Part shown: piece after piece, positions 34,763-43,658 of the stretch
Numbering within the stretch: position 1 is the first letter of the stretch
Layout: each line of letters starts with the position of its first letter
Origin: Caballeronia sordidicola
GTDB lineage: Bacteria > Pseudomonadota > Gammaproteobacteria > Burkholderiales > Burkholderiaceae
Length of the DNA stretch: 64,000 nt
Reading direction: 5' to 3'
Assembly: GCF_001544455.2 (NCBI RefSeq)
Contig: NZ_FCOC02000028.1
Coordinates: forward strand, 1 to 64,000
Made by a program: the position numbers and the translations under genes
Notes under the pieces: generated by a model
The model's database searches: none
The model's input: only the letters and a program-made list of their open reading frames with translations
What the model was told of the DNA's origin: nothing

Positions 34763-35869
34763 ATGTCTACACTCGTGTCCAACGTATCCAACGCCATGTC
34801 GAACGTTTCCATCCGCGATCTGGAGATCCGGCTCGGGACCAACACAATCATCGAATCACTGGATCTGGAGGTTGAACCCGGAGAGTTCCTGGTGCTGCTT
34901 GGACCGTCCGGTTGCGGCAAGTCGACCTTGCTACACAGCATTGCGGGGTTGATCGACGTGAGCGGCGGCAGCATAGAAATCGGCGGCCAGGATATGACCT
35001 GGGCCGACCCGAAGGATCGCCGCATCGCCCTGGTTTTCCAGTCCTATGCGCTGTATCCGACAATGAACGTGGAGCGCAACCTGTCGTTCGGCTTGCGGAT
35101 AGCGGGCACGCCCAAGGCGGAAATCGAACGGCGCGTGACGCGCGCGTCCGAGATGCTGCAACTCGGTCCGTTGCTCAAGCGGCGGCCTGCGCAGCTATCC
35201 GGCGGCCAGCGTCAGCGTGTGGCGATCGGCCGCGCGATCGTGCGGGAAGCGGACGTGTTCCTCTTCGACGAACCGCTTTCCAATCTCGATGCCAAGCTTC
35301 GCACCGAACTCAGACGCGAGCTCAAGCAACTGCACAAGCGCCTCGGCGCCACCATGATCTACGTCACGCACGATCAGGTGGAAGCCATGACGCTCGCAAG
35401 CCGCATGGCCGTGATGCGCGGCGGTGTGATCCAGCAGATCGGCACGCCGGCGGAAGTCTATGCGCGCCCGAACAACCTGTTTGTTGCGACCTTCCTGGGC
35501 TCGCCGGGAATGAACCTGCTCAAAGGCACGCTTCACGATGATGCAGGCGGCATCCGGTTCCGCAACGAGCATATGGATATCGACGTATCGTCGTATGTGT
35601 TCGCCGCGACCCCGCGCGAAAACCAGCCATGTGTGCTCGGCGTGCGTCCCGAAGATGTCCTGATCGATACCGCGTTCGAACATAAAGGAACGGTGTCGCT
35701 GGTCGAACCCATGGGCAACCACCGGGTAATCTGGCTCGATTATCATGGCGTCCAGATCGCTTCCATTGCGCAGGAATCCGCGACGGCGGCGGTCGACGAC
35801 ATCACCGGTTTTTCGATCCAGAAAGAGCGCATTTCGCTTTTCGATGAAACCGGCGGCGACCGGTTATAG
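34763..35869 (+). CDS. Sugar ABC transporter ATPase (UgpC/MsmK type)
   Basis: A 368-residue ATPase. Walker A is GPSGCGKST (about 52-60), the signature LSGGQRQR (near 150), Walker B VFLFDEPLSNLDAK, and the H-loop YVTHDQVEAMTL. The C-terminal third is a TOBE-type regulatory region (VLGVRPEDVLI). The ATG at 34763 is weakly preceded by GGGCGG; an ATG at 34797 is possible. The protein energises the CUT1 importer encoded before it. Confidence 0.9.
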   Translation: MSTLVSNVSNAMSNVSIRDLEIRLGTNTIIESLDLEVEPGEFLVLLGPSGCGKSTLLHSIAGLIDVSGGSIEIGGQDMTWADPKDRRIALVFQSYALYPTMNVERNLSFGLRIAGTPKAEIERRVTRASEMLQLGPLLKRRPAQLSGGQRQRVAIGRAIVREADVFLFDEPLSNLDAKLRTELRRELKQLHKRLGATMIYVTHDQVEAMTLASRMAVMRGGVIQQIGTPAEVYARPNNLFVATFLGSPGMNLLKGTLHDDAGGIRFRNEHMDIDVSSYVFAATPRENQPCVLGVRPEDVLIDTAFEHKGTVSLVEPMGNHRVIWLDYHGVQIASIAQESATAAVDDITGFSIQKERISLFDETGGDRL

Positions 35870-35889
35870 CCTTATTTCACGGAGTCAAA

Positions 35890-36903
35890 GTGGCAACCCT
35901 GAAGGACGTCGCCGTTCTCGCCGGCGTAGGCATGTCAACGGCATCGCGCGCCATTTCAGGGCGCGGACCCGTCTCGGCCGACGCCCTCGCGCGCGTGCAG
36001 GCGGCGATTGCGGAACTCAATTTCCGGCCGTCATCCATAGGCCGGGCGTTGTCCACGCAATCGCTCGGCATGATCGGCATTTTCGTGCCGTCGTTCCACG
36101 GTCCGTACTACGGCACGATCCTCAAGCAAACGGATACCGAACTGCGCAAGGTGCATCGGCATGTGGTGGTGGCAACGGGCTGCGGCGACGATTCCCCGCG
36201 CGATCAGGCAGTGGATGCCGTGCAGTTCCTGATCGGCCGCGATTGCGACGGGGTTGTGGTCACGAGCCATGACCTGCATGACGACGACCTCATCATGCTG
36301 CATCGCATGCATCCGAAAATGGTATTCCTCAACCGCGATTTCGCGCAAATGCCGGAGGCATCGTTTTGTCCCGATCATCATCGCGGCGGGACGCTGGCGG
36401 CGCAGGCGCTCGTTGAACACAAGCACAAGAAGATCGCCGTGATTTCAGGGCCTTTCATGGCCTTCGACAACCAGGCCCGGCTTGCCGGATTCTTCGAGGA
36501 ACTGGTGCGCCATGGGATTGGCCAGGACGACGTGCAGATGATCGAATCCGATTTTTCGCCAGAGGGCGGATATGAATCGGCGCGGCAACTGCTGGCTTCG
36601 AAAAGGCGCTTCACGGGTTTGTTCTGCGCCAACGACACCATGGCAATAGGCGCGTTGTCATGCCTGCAGCAAGCGGGCATTTCGGTGCCCCATGACGTCT
36701 CGGTGGTGGGTTACGACGACGACTACTCGGCCGCGTTTTCCGCGCCGGGTCTGACATCGGTTCATATTCCAACGGCCGACCTCACGCAGAACGCCGTCCG
36801 CTGGCTGCTGAACAAATGCTATGGGACGTCTTATCCTATCTATCGCGAGTTTCCCGTGACGCTCACTCAACGTGCGTCGATGGCCGCGCCGCCCAAGCGT
36901 TGA
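35890..36903 (+). CDS. LacI-family transcriptional regulator of the beta-glucoside operon
   Basis: A 337-residue LacI/GalR regulator. The HTH is at residues 3-22 (LKDVAVLAGVGMSTASRAIS), followed by a periplasmic-binding-protein-like sensor domain (GIFVPSFHGPYYGTIL to the end). The start is GTG 35890 with GGAG 5 bases upstream. As last gene of the operon it is probably autoregulated through the tandem AAGCGCTT palindromes before bgl. The inducer is probably a beta-glucoside or glucose. Confidence 0.92.
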   Translation: MATLKDVAVLAGVGMSTASRAISGRGPVSADALARVQAAIAELNFRPSSIGRALSTQSLGMIGIFVPSFHGPYYGTILKQTDTELRKVHRHVVVATGCGDDSPRDQAVDAVQFLIGRDCDGVVVTSHDLHDDDLIMLHRMHPKMVFLNRDFAQMPEASFCPDHHRGGTLAAQALVEHKHKKIAVISGPFMAFDNQARLAGFFEELVRHGIGQDDVQMIESDFSPEGGYESARQLLASKRRFTGLFCANDTMAIGALSCLQQAGISVPHDVSVVGYDDDYSAAFSAPGLTSVHIPTADLTQNAVRWLLNKCYGTSYPIYREFPVTLTQRASMAAPPKR

Positions 36904-36909
36904 GCGCCC

Positions 36910-37656
36910 TCAGCTATTTTCCTGCGCACGGCGCAAGCGCTCGCGGCTGTTGATCAGATGCAGGCGCATGGCGGTACGCGCCGAGTCGGCGTCGCCACGT
37001 TCTATGGCGTCGCAAATCTGCTCGTGTTCGCGGTTCACGCGCGTCAGGTATTCGGCGTATTGCGCTGGCGGAATCTGCGTTCGTGTGATCCGCGTGCGCG
37101 GAATCATGTGCATGCCGAGGTGCGTCAGGATCTCCACGAAATATCGGTTGCCCGTCGCGTTTGCGACCGCGAGGTGAAAGCGGATATCGGGCGAGATGGT
37201 CTCGGTTGCCTGGCCCACGTTGTGCTCGAATTCAACCAACGCCTGCCGCATCTCGGCAATCTGCGTTTTATCGCGTCGGGACGCCGCCAGTCCCGCGCTC
37301 TCGGTCTCCAGGCTGATCCGAAGTTCCAGGACGGCCAGGGCATCGATGGAACCCGCCACGTCCCCGGGATCGAGCCGGAAGAGGGATCGCGGCTGAGTTT
37401 CGGCGACAAACGTGCCAATCCCATGCCGGGTTTCCACGAGTCCTGCGGCCTGTAATTTCGATAGTGCTTCGCGCACGACCGTTCGGCTCACGTTGAAGAG
37501 CTGGACCATCTCCGCCTCGGTCGCGAGGCGGTCACCCACCCGCAGTTCGGCGGATTCGATCTGAAGGCGTATCGCATCGACGAGTTCTGTTGTCAGACTT
37601 CGCCTCGCAGCAGGCTGTCCCGACGGTTCGAAAAGCGCATTGGACGATCTGAGCAC
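36910..37656 (-). CDS. FadR/GntR-family regulator of the uronate locus
   Basis: A 248-residue GntR regulator of the FadR subfamily: N-terminal winged helix (LVDAIRLQIESAELRVGDRLATEAEMVQLF, then VSRTVVREALSKLQAAGLVETRHGIGTFV) and an all-helical FCD ligand domain with its Asp/His metal ligands (DIRFHLAVANATGN, NREHEQICDAI). GTG 37656 is chosen because GAGG lies 6 bases upstream; the longer frame starts with TTG at 37740 inside the operator. It is divergent from udh and probably senses a hexuronate or aldarate. Confidence 0.88.
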   Translation of the reverse strand: MLRSSNALFEPSGQPAARRSLTTELVDAIRLQIESAELRVGDRLATEAEMVQLFNVSRTVVREALSKLQAAGLVETRHGIGTFVAETQPRSLFRLDPGDVAGSIDALAVLELRISLETESAGLAASRRDKTQIAEMRQALVEFEHNVGQATETISPDIRFHLAVANATGNRYFVEILTHLGMHMIPRTRITRTQIPPAQYAEYLTRVNREHEQICDAIERGDADSARTAMRLHLINSRERLRRAQENS

Positions 37657-37689
37657 GGCGACCTCGATTGGGATAATGTTCGCGAATCG

Positions 37690-37738
37690 TTGACAAACGC
37701 ATGTGCGGATGATTATATGCACGCTATAGTCATATGAC
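37690..37738 (+). promoter_or_regulatory. udh promoter with FadR-type operator
   Basis: A consensus -35 TTGACA (37690-37695) is followed at 18 bases by TATATG (37714-37719). The 10-base palindrome GTCATATGAC (37729-37738) lies just past the expected start site. Extended on the minus strand it reads TTGT-N6-ACTA, the TNGT/ACNA half-site pattern of FadR-subfamily regulators. Position favours repression of udh. Confidence 0.6.
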
Positions 37739-37830
37739 AACGTACAATGAGATACGATCTAGGCGGCTGATGCGATTGCAACGGAGTTCTTCACGTTCCA
37801 ATCAGCCGCGCTTAACGGAGACAGGCTCAC

Positions 37831-38661
37831 ATGGCCGACCAAGACAACATTCGCCCCTTTCGTCCTTTCCACCGCTTGCTGCTGACCGGCGCCGCCGGCG
37901 GCGTTGGCAAAGTTATCCGCCCGCGCTTGGCGTCTTTCGCGCAAACCATCCGGGTCTCCGATCTTGCCGCGGCGCTGCCGCCCGAAGCCGCTTCCAATGA
38001 AGAAGTCATCGCTTGCGATCTGTCGGACAAGCAGGCTGTCGATGCACTGGTCCAGGGCTGCGACGCGGTGATCCATCTGGGCGGGGTATCGGTGGAAAGA
38101 CCCTTCGAGGAAGTGCTGGAAGCCAATATCAAGGGCGTCTACAACCTTTACGAAGCGGCTCGCAAGCACGGCGTGAAGCGGATTATTTTTGCCAGTTCGA
38201 ATCACGTCACGGGGTTCTACCGACAGGACGAGAAGATCGATGCACGCGCGCTGCGGCGTCCCGATGGCTATTACGGCTTGTCGAAATCGTTCGGCGAAGA
38301 CGTCGCGCAGTTCTACTTCGACCGCTATGGCATAGAGACGGTCAGCATTCGCATTGGCTCGGCTTTTCCGGAGCCGAAAGACCGCCGCATGATGGCAAGC
38401 TGGCTGAGCTATGACGATTTGTTCGACCTGCTACAACGCAGTCTTTTTACGCCGGACGTCGGTCATACTGTCGTATATGGGATGTCCGACAACTTGGTCA
38501 CATGGTGGGATAACAGATACGCGGGAAAGCTGGGATTTGCCCCGCGGGATTCGTCGGAACCGTTCCGCGAGAAGGTCGAAGTGCAGCCGGCGCCCGCGCC
38601 AGAGAGCGCCGTGGCCGTATTGCAGGGCGGGGCGTTCACCACAACCGGGCCCTTTGAATAA
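37831..38661 (+). CDS. udh: Uronate dehydrogenase (NAD-dependent)
   Basis: A 276-residue extended-SDR enzyme very similar along its length to Agrobacterium uronate dehydrogenase: TGAAGGVG at 19-26, HLGGVSVERPFEEVL, ASSNHVTGFY, catalytic Tyr148/Lys152 in YGLSK, and RIGSAFPEPKDRRM. It oxidises D-glucuronate or D-galacturonate to the aldarolactone. GGAG precedes the ATG by about 10 bases. Neighbouring garL/garR complete later steps, although the lactonase and aldarate dehydratase are not in this window. Confidence 0.93.
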   Translation: MADQDNIRPFRPFHRLLLTGAAGGVGKVIRPRLASFAQTIRVSDLAAALPPEAASNEEVIACDLSDKQAVDALVQGCDAVIHLGGVSVERPFEEVLEANIKGVYNLYEAARKHGVKRIIFASSNHVTGFYRQDEKIDARALRRPDGYYGLSKSFGEDVAQFYFDRYGIETVSIRIGSAFPEPKDRRMMASWLSYDDLFDLLQRSLFTPDVGHTVVYGMSDNLVTWWDNRYAGKLGFAPRDSSEPFREKVEVQPAPAPESAVAVLQGGAFTTTGPFE

Positions 38662-38784
38662 ACCGTCATGCCCGGGTGTTGTTGCCGTATGAAGACCTAA
38701 AACAAGCCCGGCGCAATAACGCGCGAACAGGGCGCGAGCGGCGTTCCACAGCCCGCGTTCGTCACAACCAAAGACATTGCTGCG

Positions 38785-39534
38785 ATGAATTTCCATCTCG
38801 ATTTCAGTCCGTTGCTTCCGTACTGGCCGGTGTTCCTCAAAGGCGCGTGGCTCACGCTGAAGATGACAACGGTAGCGGTTTTCTTCGGCGTGATTGCCGG
38901 CACGCTGGTCGCGTTCGCCAAGCGCGGAAAGAACCCGTTTCTGTCGCGTCTGTGCTCGATCTATATCGAGGCCGTGCGCAACACGCCTTTTCTCGTGCAG
39001 ATTTTCCTGCTGTATTTCGGGCTCGCCAGTTTCGGCGTGCGCATGCCGACCTTCACGGCGGCGGCGCTCGCCATGATCATCAACATAGCCGCTTATGCGG
39101 CCGAGATCATTCGCGCGGGGCTTGAATCCGTGCCGCGCGGCCAGATCGAGGCGGCGGAATGTCTTGGGTTGTCGCGCTGGAGGATCGGGTGGCATGTGAT
39201 GCTGCAGCCGTCCATTGAAAAGGTATATCCGGCGCTTACCAGCCAGTTCCTGCTGATGATGCAGGCGTCCGCTATCGCTTCGCAGATTTCGGCTGAAGAA
39301 CTGACCGCGACCGCGAATACCGTGCAGTCCGATACCTTCCGCTCGCTTGAGACGTATATCGTGGTGGCACTCCTGTATCTGACGCTGTCGCTCCTGATCA
39401 AGCTCGCGGCGTGGGCGGTTGGCGAAGTGGCGTTCAAGCGTAAGCGGGTCATGCGCAAGGCCGCCGAACGAGCGGGCAAACCCGTGCCCGATCAAGGCCG
39501 GATCGATACCGTGATTCCCGGAGGTGCGGCATGA
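38785..39534 (+). CDS. Polar-amino-acid-type ABC transporter permease 1
   Basis: A 249-residue HisM/GlnP-family permease (PAAT class) with about five helices and the conserved loop AAYAAEIIRAGLESVPRGQIEAAECLGLSRW. The C-terminus has a basic extension past the last helix. It begins 123 bases after udh on the same strand with no terminator between, so it may be cotranscribed. Together with the next three genes it forms a complete importer. Confidence 0.9.
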   Translation: MNFHLDFSPLLPYWPVFLKGAWLTLKMTTVAVFFGVIAGTLVAFAKRGKNPFLSRLCSIYIEAVRNTPFLVQIFLLYFGLASFGVRMPTFTAAALAMIINIAAYAAEIIRAGLESVPRGQIEAAECLGLSRWRIGWHVMLQPSIEKVYPALTSQFLLMMQASAIASQISAEELTATANTVQSDTFRSLETYIVVALLYLTLSLLIKLAAWAVGEVAFKRKRVMRKAAERAGKPVPDQGRIDTVIPGGAA

Positions 39535-40184
39535 ACAGCGGCTTCACCACGGCACATTTGTTCTATCTCGTACATTCCATCTGGTGGACCCTCGTGTTGT
39601 CCGCGCTTGCTTTCGTGCTGGGCAGTATCGGCGGTTTCGGGGTGATGCTCGCGCGCATTTCGAAACGCCGCTGGCTGAGCCGTCCGGCGATGGTCTATAT
39701 CGAGGCGATTCAGGGCATTCCGCTGCTGATCCTGCTGTTCATCGTCTACTTCGGGTTGTCGGTGTATGGCTTCGAAGTGCCTGCGCTGGTGGCGGCGGGT
39801 CTCGCGTTGATGGTCTACACGAGCGCGTATCTGGGCGACATCTGGCGCGGGTGTATAGACGCCATGCCAAAACCGCAATGGGAAGCCGCCGAGTGCCTGT
39901 CGCTCACGCGCTGGCAGACCTTGCGCCTCGTGATCATTCCGCAAGCGCTGCGGCTTGCGTTGCCGCCCACGGTTGGTTTCCTGGTGCAGGTCATCAAGAT
40001 GACATCGCTTGCATCCGTCATCGGTTTTGTCGAATTGACGCGCGCCGGCCAGATCATCAACAACTCGATTTTTCAGCCGTTCCTCGTGTTCGGGCTGGTC
40101 GGGGTCTTCTATTTCGCGCTGTGTTATCCGCTCTCGCGCTGGAGTCAATCGATGGAGAAAAAGCTCAATGTCGGCAATCGTTAA
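39531..40184 (+). CDS. Polar-amino-acid-type ABC transporter permease 2
   Basis: A 217-residue PAAT permease with the loop SAYLGDIWRGCIDAMPKPQWEAAECLSLTRW. The start overlaps permease 1 by 4 bases and the end overlaps the ATPase gene by 17 bases. It is the second half of a heterodimeric pore. Confidence 0.9.
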   Translation: MNSGFTTAHLFYLVHSIWWTLVLSALAFVLGSIGGFGVMLARISKRRWLSRPAMVYIEAIQGIPLLILLFIVYFGLSVYGFEVPALVAAGLALMVYTSAYLGDIWRGCIDAMPKPQWEAAECLSLTRWQTLRLVIIPQALRLALPPTVGFLVQVIKMTSLASVIGFVELTRAGQIINNSIFQPFLVFGLVGVFYFALCYPLSRWSQSMEKKLNVGNR

Positions 40185-40896
40185 GCTCGGAGATGTCTAC
40201 AAGAGCTTCGGCTCGAACCAGGTGCTCAAGGGCGTTTCAATGGAAGTGGAAAAGGGCGAGATGATCGCCGTGATCGGCGCGAGCGGCTCGGGAAAAAGCA
40301 CGGCGCTCAGGTGTATCGACAGGCTCGAAACGATCGATCGCGGCACCATTGAAGTGTGCGGCATTCGTGTGGATGATCCCAAGGTCGATCTGCATCAACT
40401 GCGCCGCGAAGTGGGCATCGTGTTCCAGAGCTACAACCTGTTCGCACATCTGACCGTTGAAGAAAACATCATGCTGGCGCTGCGCCACGTGAAGAAGATG
40501 AGCCGTGACGAAGCCCGCCGCGTTGCAATGGGCGTGCTCGAACAAGTGGGCCTGGGCCAGAAGGCCGGCGCCTATCCAGAGCAGCTTTCGGGCGGCCAGC
40601 AGCAGCGGGTTGCGATTGCGCGCTCGCTTGCCATGTCGCCGAAGGTCATGCTGTTCGATGAAGTGACTTCCGCGCTCGATCCGCAACTGACCGGCGAAGT
40701 GCTGCGCGTGATGGAAGATCTTGCAAAGGGCGGCATGACCATGCTGCTCGTCACCCACGAGATGGCGTTCGCCAAGCGCGTGGCGGACCGCATCATTTAT
40801 ATGCATCAGGGGAAGGTATGGGAAGTCGGCAGCGGCGAGATGCTCGACGCGCCGAAGACACCTGAATTGCGCACGTTCCTGAACAACGGCCTGTAG
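40168..40896 (+). CDS. Polar-amino-acid-type ABC transporter ATPase
   Basis: A 242-residue GlnQ/HisP-like ATPase. Walker A is GASGSGKST (about 37-45), the signature is LSGGQQQR, Walker B reads VMLFDEVTSALDP and the H-loop LLVTHEMAFA. GlnQ-type ATPases usually have DEPTSALDP; the DEVTSALDP form occurs in a subset of PAAT systems. It completes the cytoplasmic side of the importer. Confidence 0.92.
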   Translation: MSAIVKLGDVYKSFGSNQVLKGVSMEVEKGEMIAVIGASGSGKSTALRCIDRLETIDRGTIEVCGIRVDDPKVDLHQLRREVGIVFQSYNLFAHLTVEENIMLALRHVKKMSRDEARRVAMGVLEQVGLGQKAGAYPEQLSGGQQQRVAIARSLAMSPKVMLFDEVTSALDPQLTGEVLRVMEDLAKGGMTMLLVTHEMAFAKRVADRIIYMHQGKVWEVGSGEMLDAPKTPELRTFLNNGL

Positions 40897-40951
40897 TTTT
40901 AGCGTCAGCCTCAAACAAACCTTTTGACCGACCATAAGAATGGAGACTGCT

Positions 40952-41746
40952 TTGAAAACCAACCGATTCCTCATGCGCGGCTGCGTGGCTGCCCTGTTGC
41001 TCGCAGGCGTGGCGCACAGCGCCATGGCGGACCAGCTTGACGACATCAAGAAGGCGGGCAAGATCCGCGTAGCCATTGCAATGGGCACGCCGCTCTTCAG
41101 TTTCGCCGATGCCAACCTGCAACCCGCGGGCTCGGATGTGGATACCGCTGTAGCGCTTGCAAAAGACCTGGGCGTGAAACTAGAACTCGTGCAGATAACG
41201 AACGCCGCACGCGTGCCGACCTTGCAGGCGAAGCGCGCCGACCTCGTGATCGCCGATCTCTCGATCACGCCGGAACGCGCGAAGGTCGTGGATTTCTCCA
41301 TTCCCTATGCGGTCATCACCATCATCGTGGGCGGTACGAAAAGCGAGAACGTCAAGAACTACGCTGATCTCGATGGCAAGACCATTGGCCTGACGCGCGC
41401 CACCGTCAACGACACGCTCACAACTCAACAGGCGAAGGGCGCGCAGATCCAGCGTTATGAAGACGACGCCACGCTGATTACCTCGGTGGTGACGGGGCAG
41501 GTGAACCTGTTCTCCAGCACGCCGTCGAACTTGAGCGAGATGGTCAAGCGCGCCCCGAACCGCAACCTCGAACTGAAATTCGCGCAGAAGGATTTCGACC
41601 TCGGCATTGCAATGAACAAGGACGAGCCGAAGCTGAAAGAATGGGTCAATAACTGGGTCAGCACAAACCAGAAAAACGGCAACCTCAACACGATCTACAA
41701 GAAGTACCACGGCCGCGATTTGCCGGCGAGCGTGACGAAGGGCTGA
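40952..41746 (+). CDS. Polar-amino-acid-type ABC transporter binding protein
   Basis: A 264-residue periplasmic binding protein (SBP family 3) with a signal peptide ending near SAMA. The core reads GKIRVAIAMGTPLFSF, RADLVIADLSITPERAKVVDFSIPY and LDGKTIGLTRATVND. TTG 40952 is chosen because GGAG lies 6 bases upstream and yields a compact signal peptide; ATG 40940 would include the GGAG in the coding sequence. Family 3 proteins normally bind amino acids, but the udh and gar neighbours suggest a carboxylated sugar (inference). Confidence 0.88.
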   Translation: MKTNRFLMRGCVAALLLAGVAHSAMADQLDDIKKAGKIRVAIAMGTPLFSFADANLQPAGSDVDTAVALAKDLGVKLELVQITNAARVPTLQAKRADLVIADLSITPERAKVVDFSIPYAVITIIVGGTKSENVKNYADLDGKTIGLTRATVNDTLTTQQAKGAQIQRYEDDATLITSVVTGQVNLFSSTPSNLSEMVKRAPNRNLELKFAQKDFDLGIAMNKDEPKLKEWVNNWVSTNQKNGNLNTIYKKYHGRDLPASVTKG

Positions 41747-41760
41747 TCTGGAATGAAGTA

Positions 41761-41798
41761 AAAAAGGGCATCGCGAAACACAGCGCGATGCCCTTTTT
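41761..41798. terminator. Bidirectional terminator between the ABC operon and garR
   Basis: A perfect 15-base stem (41761-41775, AAAAAGGGCATCGCG, with 41784-41798) encloses an 8-base loop. A and T tracts on the two sides fit termination of both convergent operons. Confidence 0.92.
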
Positions 41799-41810
41799 CA
41801 TGCCGGAAAC

Positions 41811-42707
41811 TCAGCTAGCGGCGTCCTGGCCGATTTCGTGATCGGCGAGATACTCGAGTGCGCGCACCATGCCCGAGTGATCCCATGCCTTGCCGCCATG
41901 CGCCGCGCACGCGTTGAACAAGGCCTGGCAGGTCGCGGTATTCGGCAGCGACACGCCCAGCGATTGCGCGGTCGACAACGCCAGGTTCAAATCCTTCTGA
42001 TGCAATTCGATGCGAAAGCCCGGGTTGAACGTGCGCTTGGTCATGCGCTCGCCGTGCACTTCCAGAATGCGCGACGACGCAAATCCGCCCATGAGCGCAC
42101 GGCGGACTTTCTCGGCATCCACGCCCGCCTTCGATGCCAGCAGCAGCGCCTCGCCCACTGCTTCAATGGTCGCCGCCACGATCACCTGGTTCGCCAGCTT
42201 GCAGACCTGTCCCGCGCCCACTTCGCCAATCAGCGAGACGTTCTTGCCCATCATGTCGAAGAGCGGCTTGACGGTATCGAACGTGGCTTGCGATCCTCCC
42301 ACCATGATGGTCAGCGACGCCGCCTTCGCACCCACTTCGCCGCCCGATACCGGCGCGTCCAGATACTCCGCGCCGCGCTCGCTGACCTTGGCCGCGAACT
42401 CGCGTGTCGCGATGGGCGAGATCGAGCTCATGTCGACCACGATCTGGCCTTGGCGCAATGCTGCTACCACGCCGTTCTCGCCGAACAGGACGCGCTCCAC
42501 GTCGGGCGTATCGGGCACCATGATGAACAGCACGTCGGCTTGCGCGGCGACCGCGGCGGGGTTGTCGCAAGCAATCGCGCCGGCCTGGGTCAGTTCGGCC
42601 GGCACGCCGCTGCGCGTGAACGCCGCGAGCGCGACGCCGTTCTTGACGAGGTTCTCGGCCATGGGTTTTCCCATGATGCCAAGTCCGATAAAGCCTGCTT
42701 TTTGCAT
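41811..42707 (-). CDS. garR: Tartronate semialdehyde reductase (2-hydroxy-3-oxopropionate reductase)
   Basis: A 298-residue beta-hydroxyacid dehydrogenase. Rossmann motif GFIGLGIMGKPMAENL at the N-terminus, substrate motif DAPVSGGEVGAK in the middle and catalytic Lys in GAGQVCKLANQVIVA. It reduces tartronate semialdehyde to D-glycerate after GarL cleavage. It lies 35 bases downstream of garL on the same strand. GarR and GlxR are hard to tell apart by sequence; the context favours GarR. Confidence 0.9.
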   Translation of the reverse strand: MQKAGFIGLGIMGKPMAENLVKNGVALAAFTRSGVPAELTQAGAIACDNPAAVAAQADVLFIMVPDTPDVERVLFGENGVVAALRQGQIVVDMSSISPIATREFAAKVSERGAEYLDAPVSGGEVGAKAASLTIMVGGSQATFDTVKPLFDMMGKNVSLIGEVGAGQVCKLANQVIVAATIEAVGEALLLASKAGVDAEKVRRALMGGFASSRILEVHGERMTKRTFNPGFRIELHQKDLNLALSTAQSLGVSLPNTATCQALFNACAAHGGKAWDHSGMVRALEYLADHEIGQDAAS

Positions 42708-42742
42708 GTCATCCTCCAGGAAAATGCGGGTGTGCGGTCATG

Positions 42743-43576
42743 CTACTTCTGCATGAAATGTTTTTGCACGGCTTGTGCCGCGTTGCGCAGCAGCCCCATG
42801 TCCGCGCATACGGCGATCACCTGACAACCCATCGCGAGGTAGCGTTCGGCTTCCGCCTGCACGGGCGCAAGCGTGCCGCTTGCCTTGCCGGCGGCACGGG
42901 CGCGCTCGAACACGTGCGCGATAGCTTGCTGCACGTCTGGGTGATTCGCGTGGCCGAGATGTCCATATGACGCCGCCAGATCCGATGGTCCGAGAAACAC
43001 GGCGTCGACGCCATCGACCGCCAGGATTTCATCGATTGATTCGACCGCCTTGCGGCTTTCGATCTGCACGATGACGCAAATATTGTCGTTCGCCGTGGTG
43101 AGGTAGTCGGGCACGGTGCCGTAGCGATTTCCCCGATGACCCACCGAGACCCCGCGAATGCCTTGCGGCGGATAGCGGGTGGCCGCAACCGCGCGGGCGG
43201 CGTCGGCGGCGCTGTCCACGAAGGGGATCAGGAAGTTGAAGAAACCGCTGTCGAGCAGCCGCTTGATGATCACGCTCTCATTGGCTGGCGGGCGCACCAC
43301 GGGCGCGCTGCGGCTGTCTTTCAGCGCCATCAGTTGTGGAATCAGCGTCAGGACGTCATTGGGCGCGTGCTCGGCGTCGAGCAGGATCCAGTCGAAGCCC
43401 AGCATGCCAAGCAGCTCGGTCGTGATCGGGCTGCCGAGCGACGCCCAGCAGCCGATCTGCGTCTCCTGTTTCAGGACCGACTGGCGAAACGTGTTGGGCA
43501 GCGACTGATAGGACGACGTTAAGGACGGGCGGGGCGGTTGCGGCGGTTGCGACAGGTTGGGTGTAGGCGCTGTCAT
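42743..43576 (-). CDS. garL: 5-keto-4-deoxy-D-glucarate (2-dehydro-3-deoxyglucarate) aldolase
   Basis: A 277-residue HpcH/HpaI class II aldolase closely similar to E. coli GarL: QIGCWASLGSPITTELLGMLGFDW, LDAEHAPND, RYPPQGIRGVSVGHRGN and VFLGPSDLAASYGHLG. It cleaves the deoxyketo-aldarate to pyruvate and tartronate semialdehyde, with a divalent metal held by acidic residues (VQIES, GPSD). ATG 43576 has GAGGA upstream; it gives a Pro-rich N-terminus about 18 residues longer than E. coli GarL. It forms an operon with garR. Confidence 0.92.
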   Translation of the reverse strand: MTAPTPNLSQPPQPPRPSLTSSYQSLPNTFRQSVLKQETQIGCWASLGSPITTELLGMLGFDWILLDAEHAPNDVLTLIPQLMALKDSRSAPVVRPPANESVIIKRLLDSGFFNFLIPFVDSAADAARAVAATRYPPQGIRGVSVGHRGNRYGTVPDYLTTANDNICVIVQIESRKAVESIDEILAVDGVDAVFLGPSDLAASYGHLGHANHPDVQQAIAHVFERARAAGKASGTLAPVQAEAERYLAMGCQVIAVCADMGLLRNAAQAVQKHFMQK

Positions 43577-43658
43577 GAGGGCTTCCTCTTGCGTAATCGC
43601 TTGAATGCGGTTTGAGTTGGAAAACCTGAGTATGCGGCAAGCTCATACGTTATCAGAC

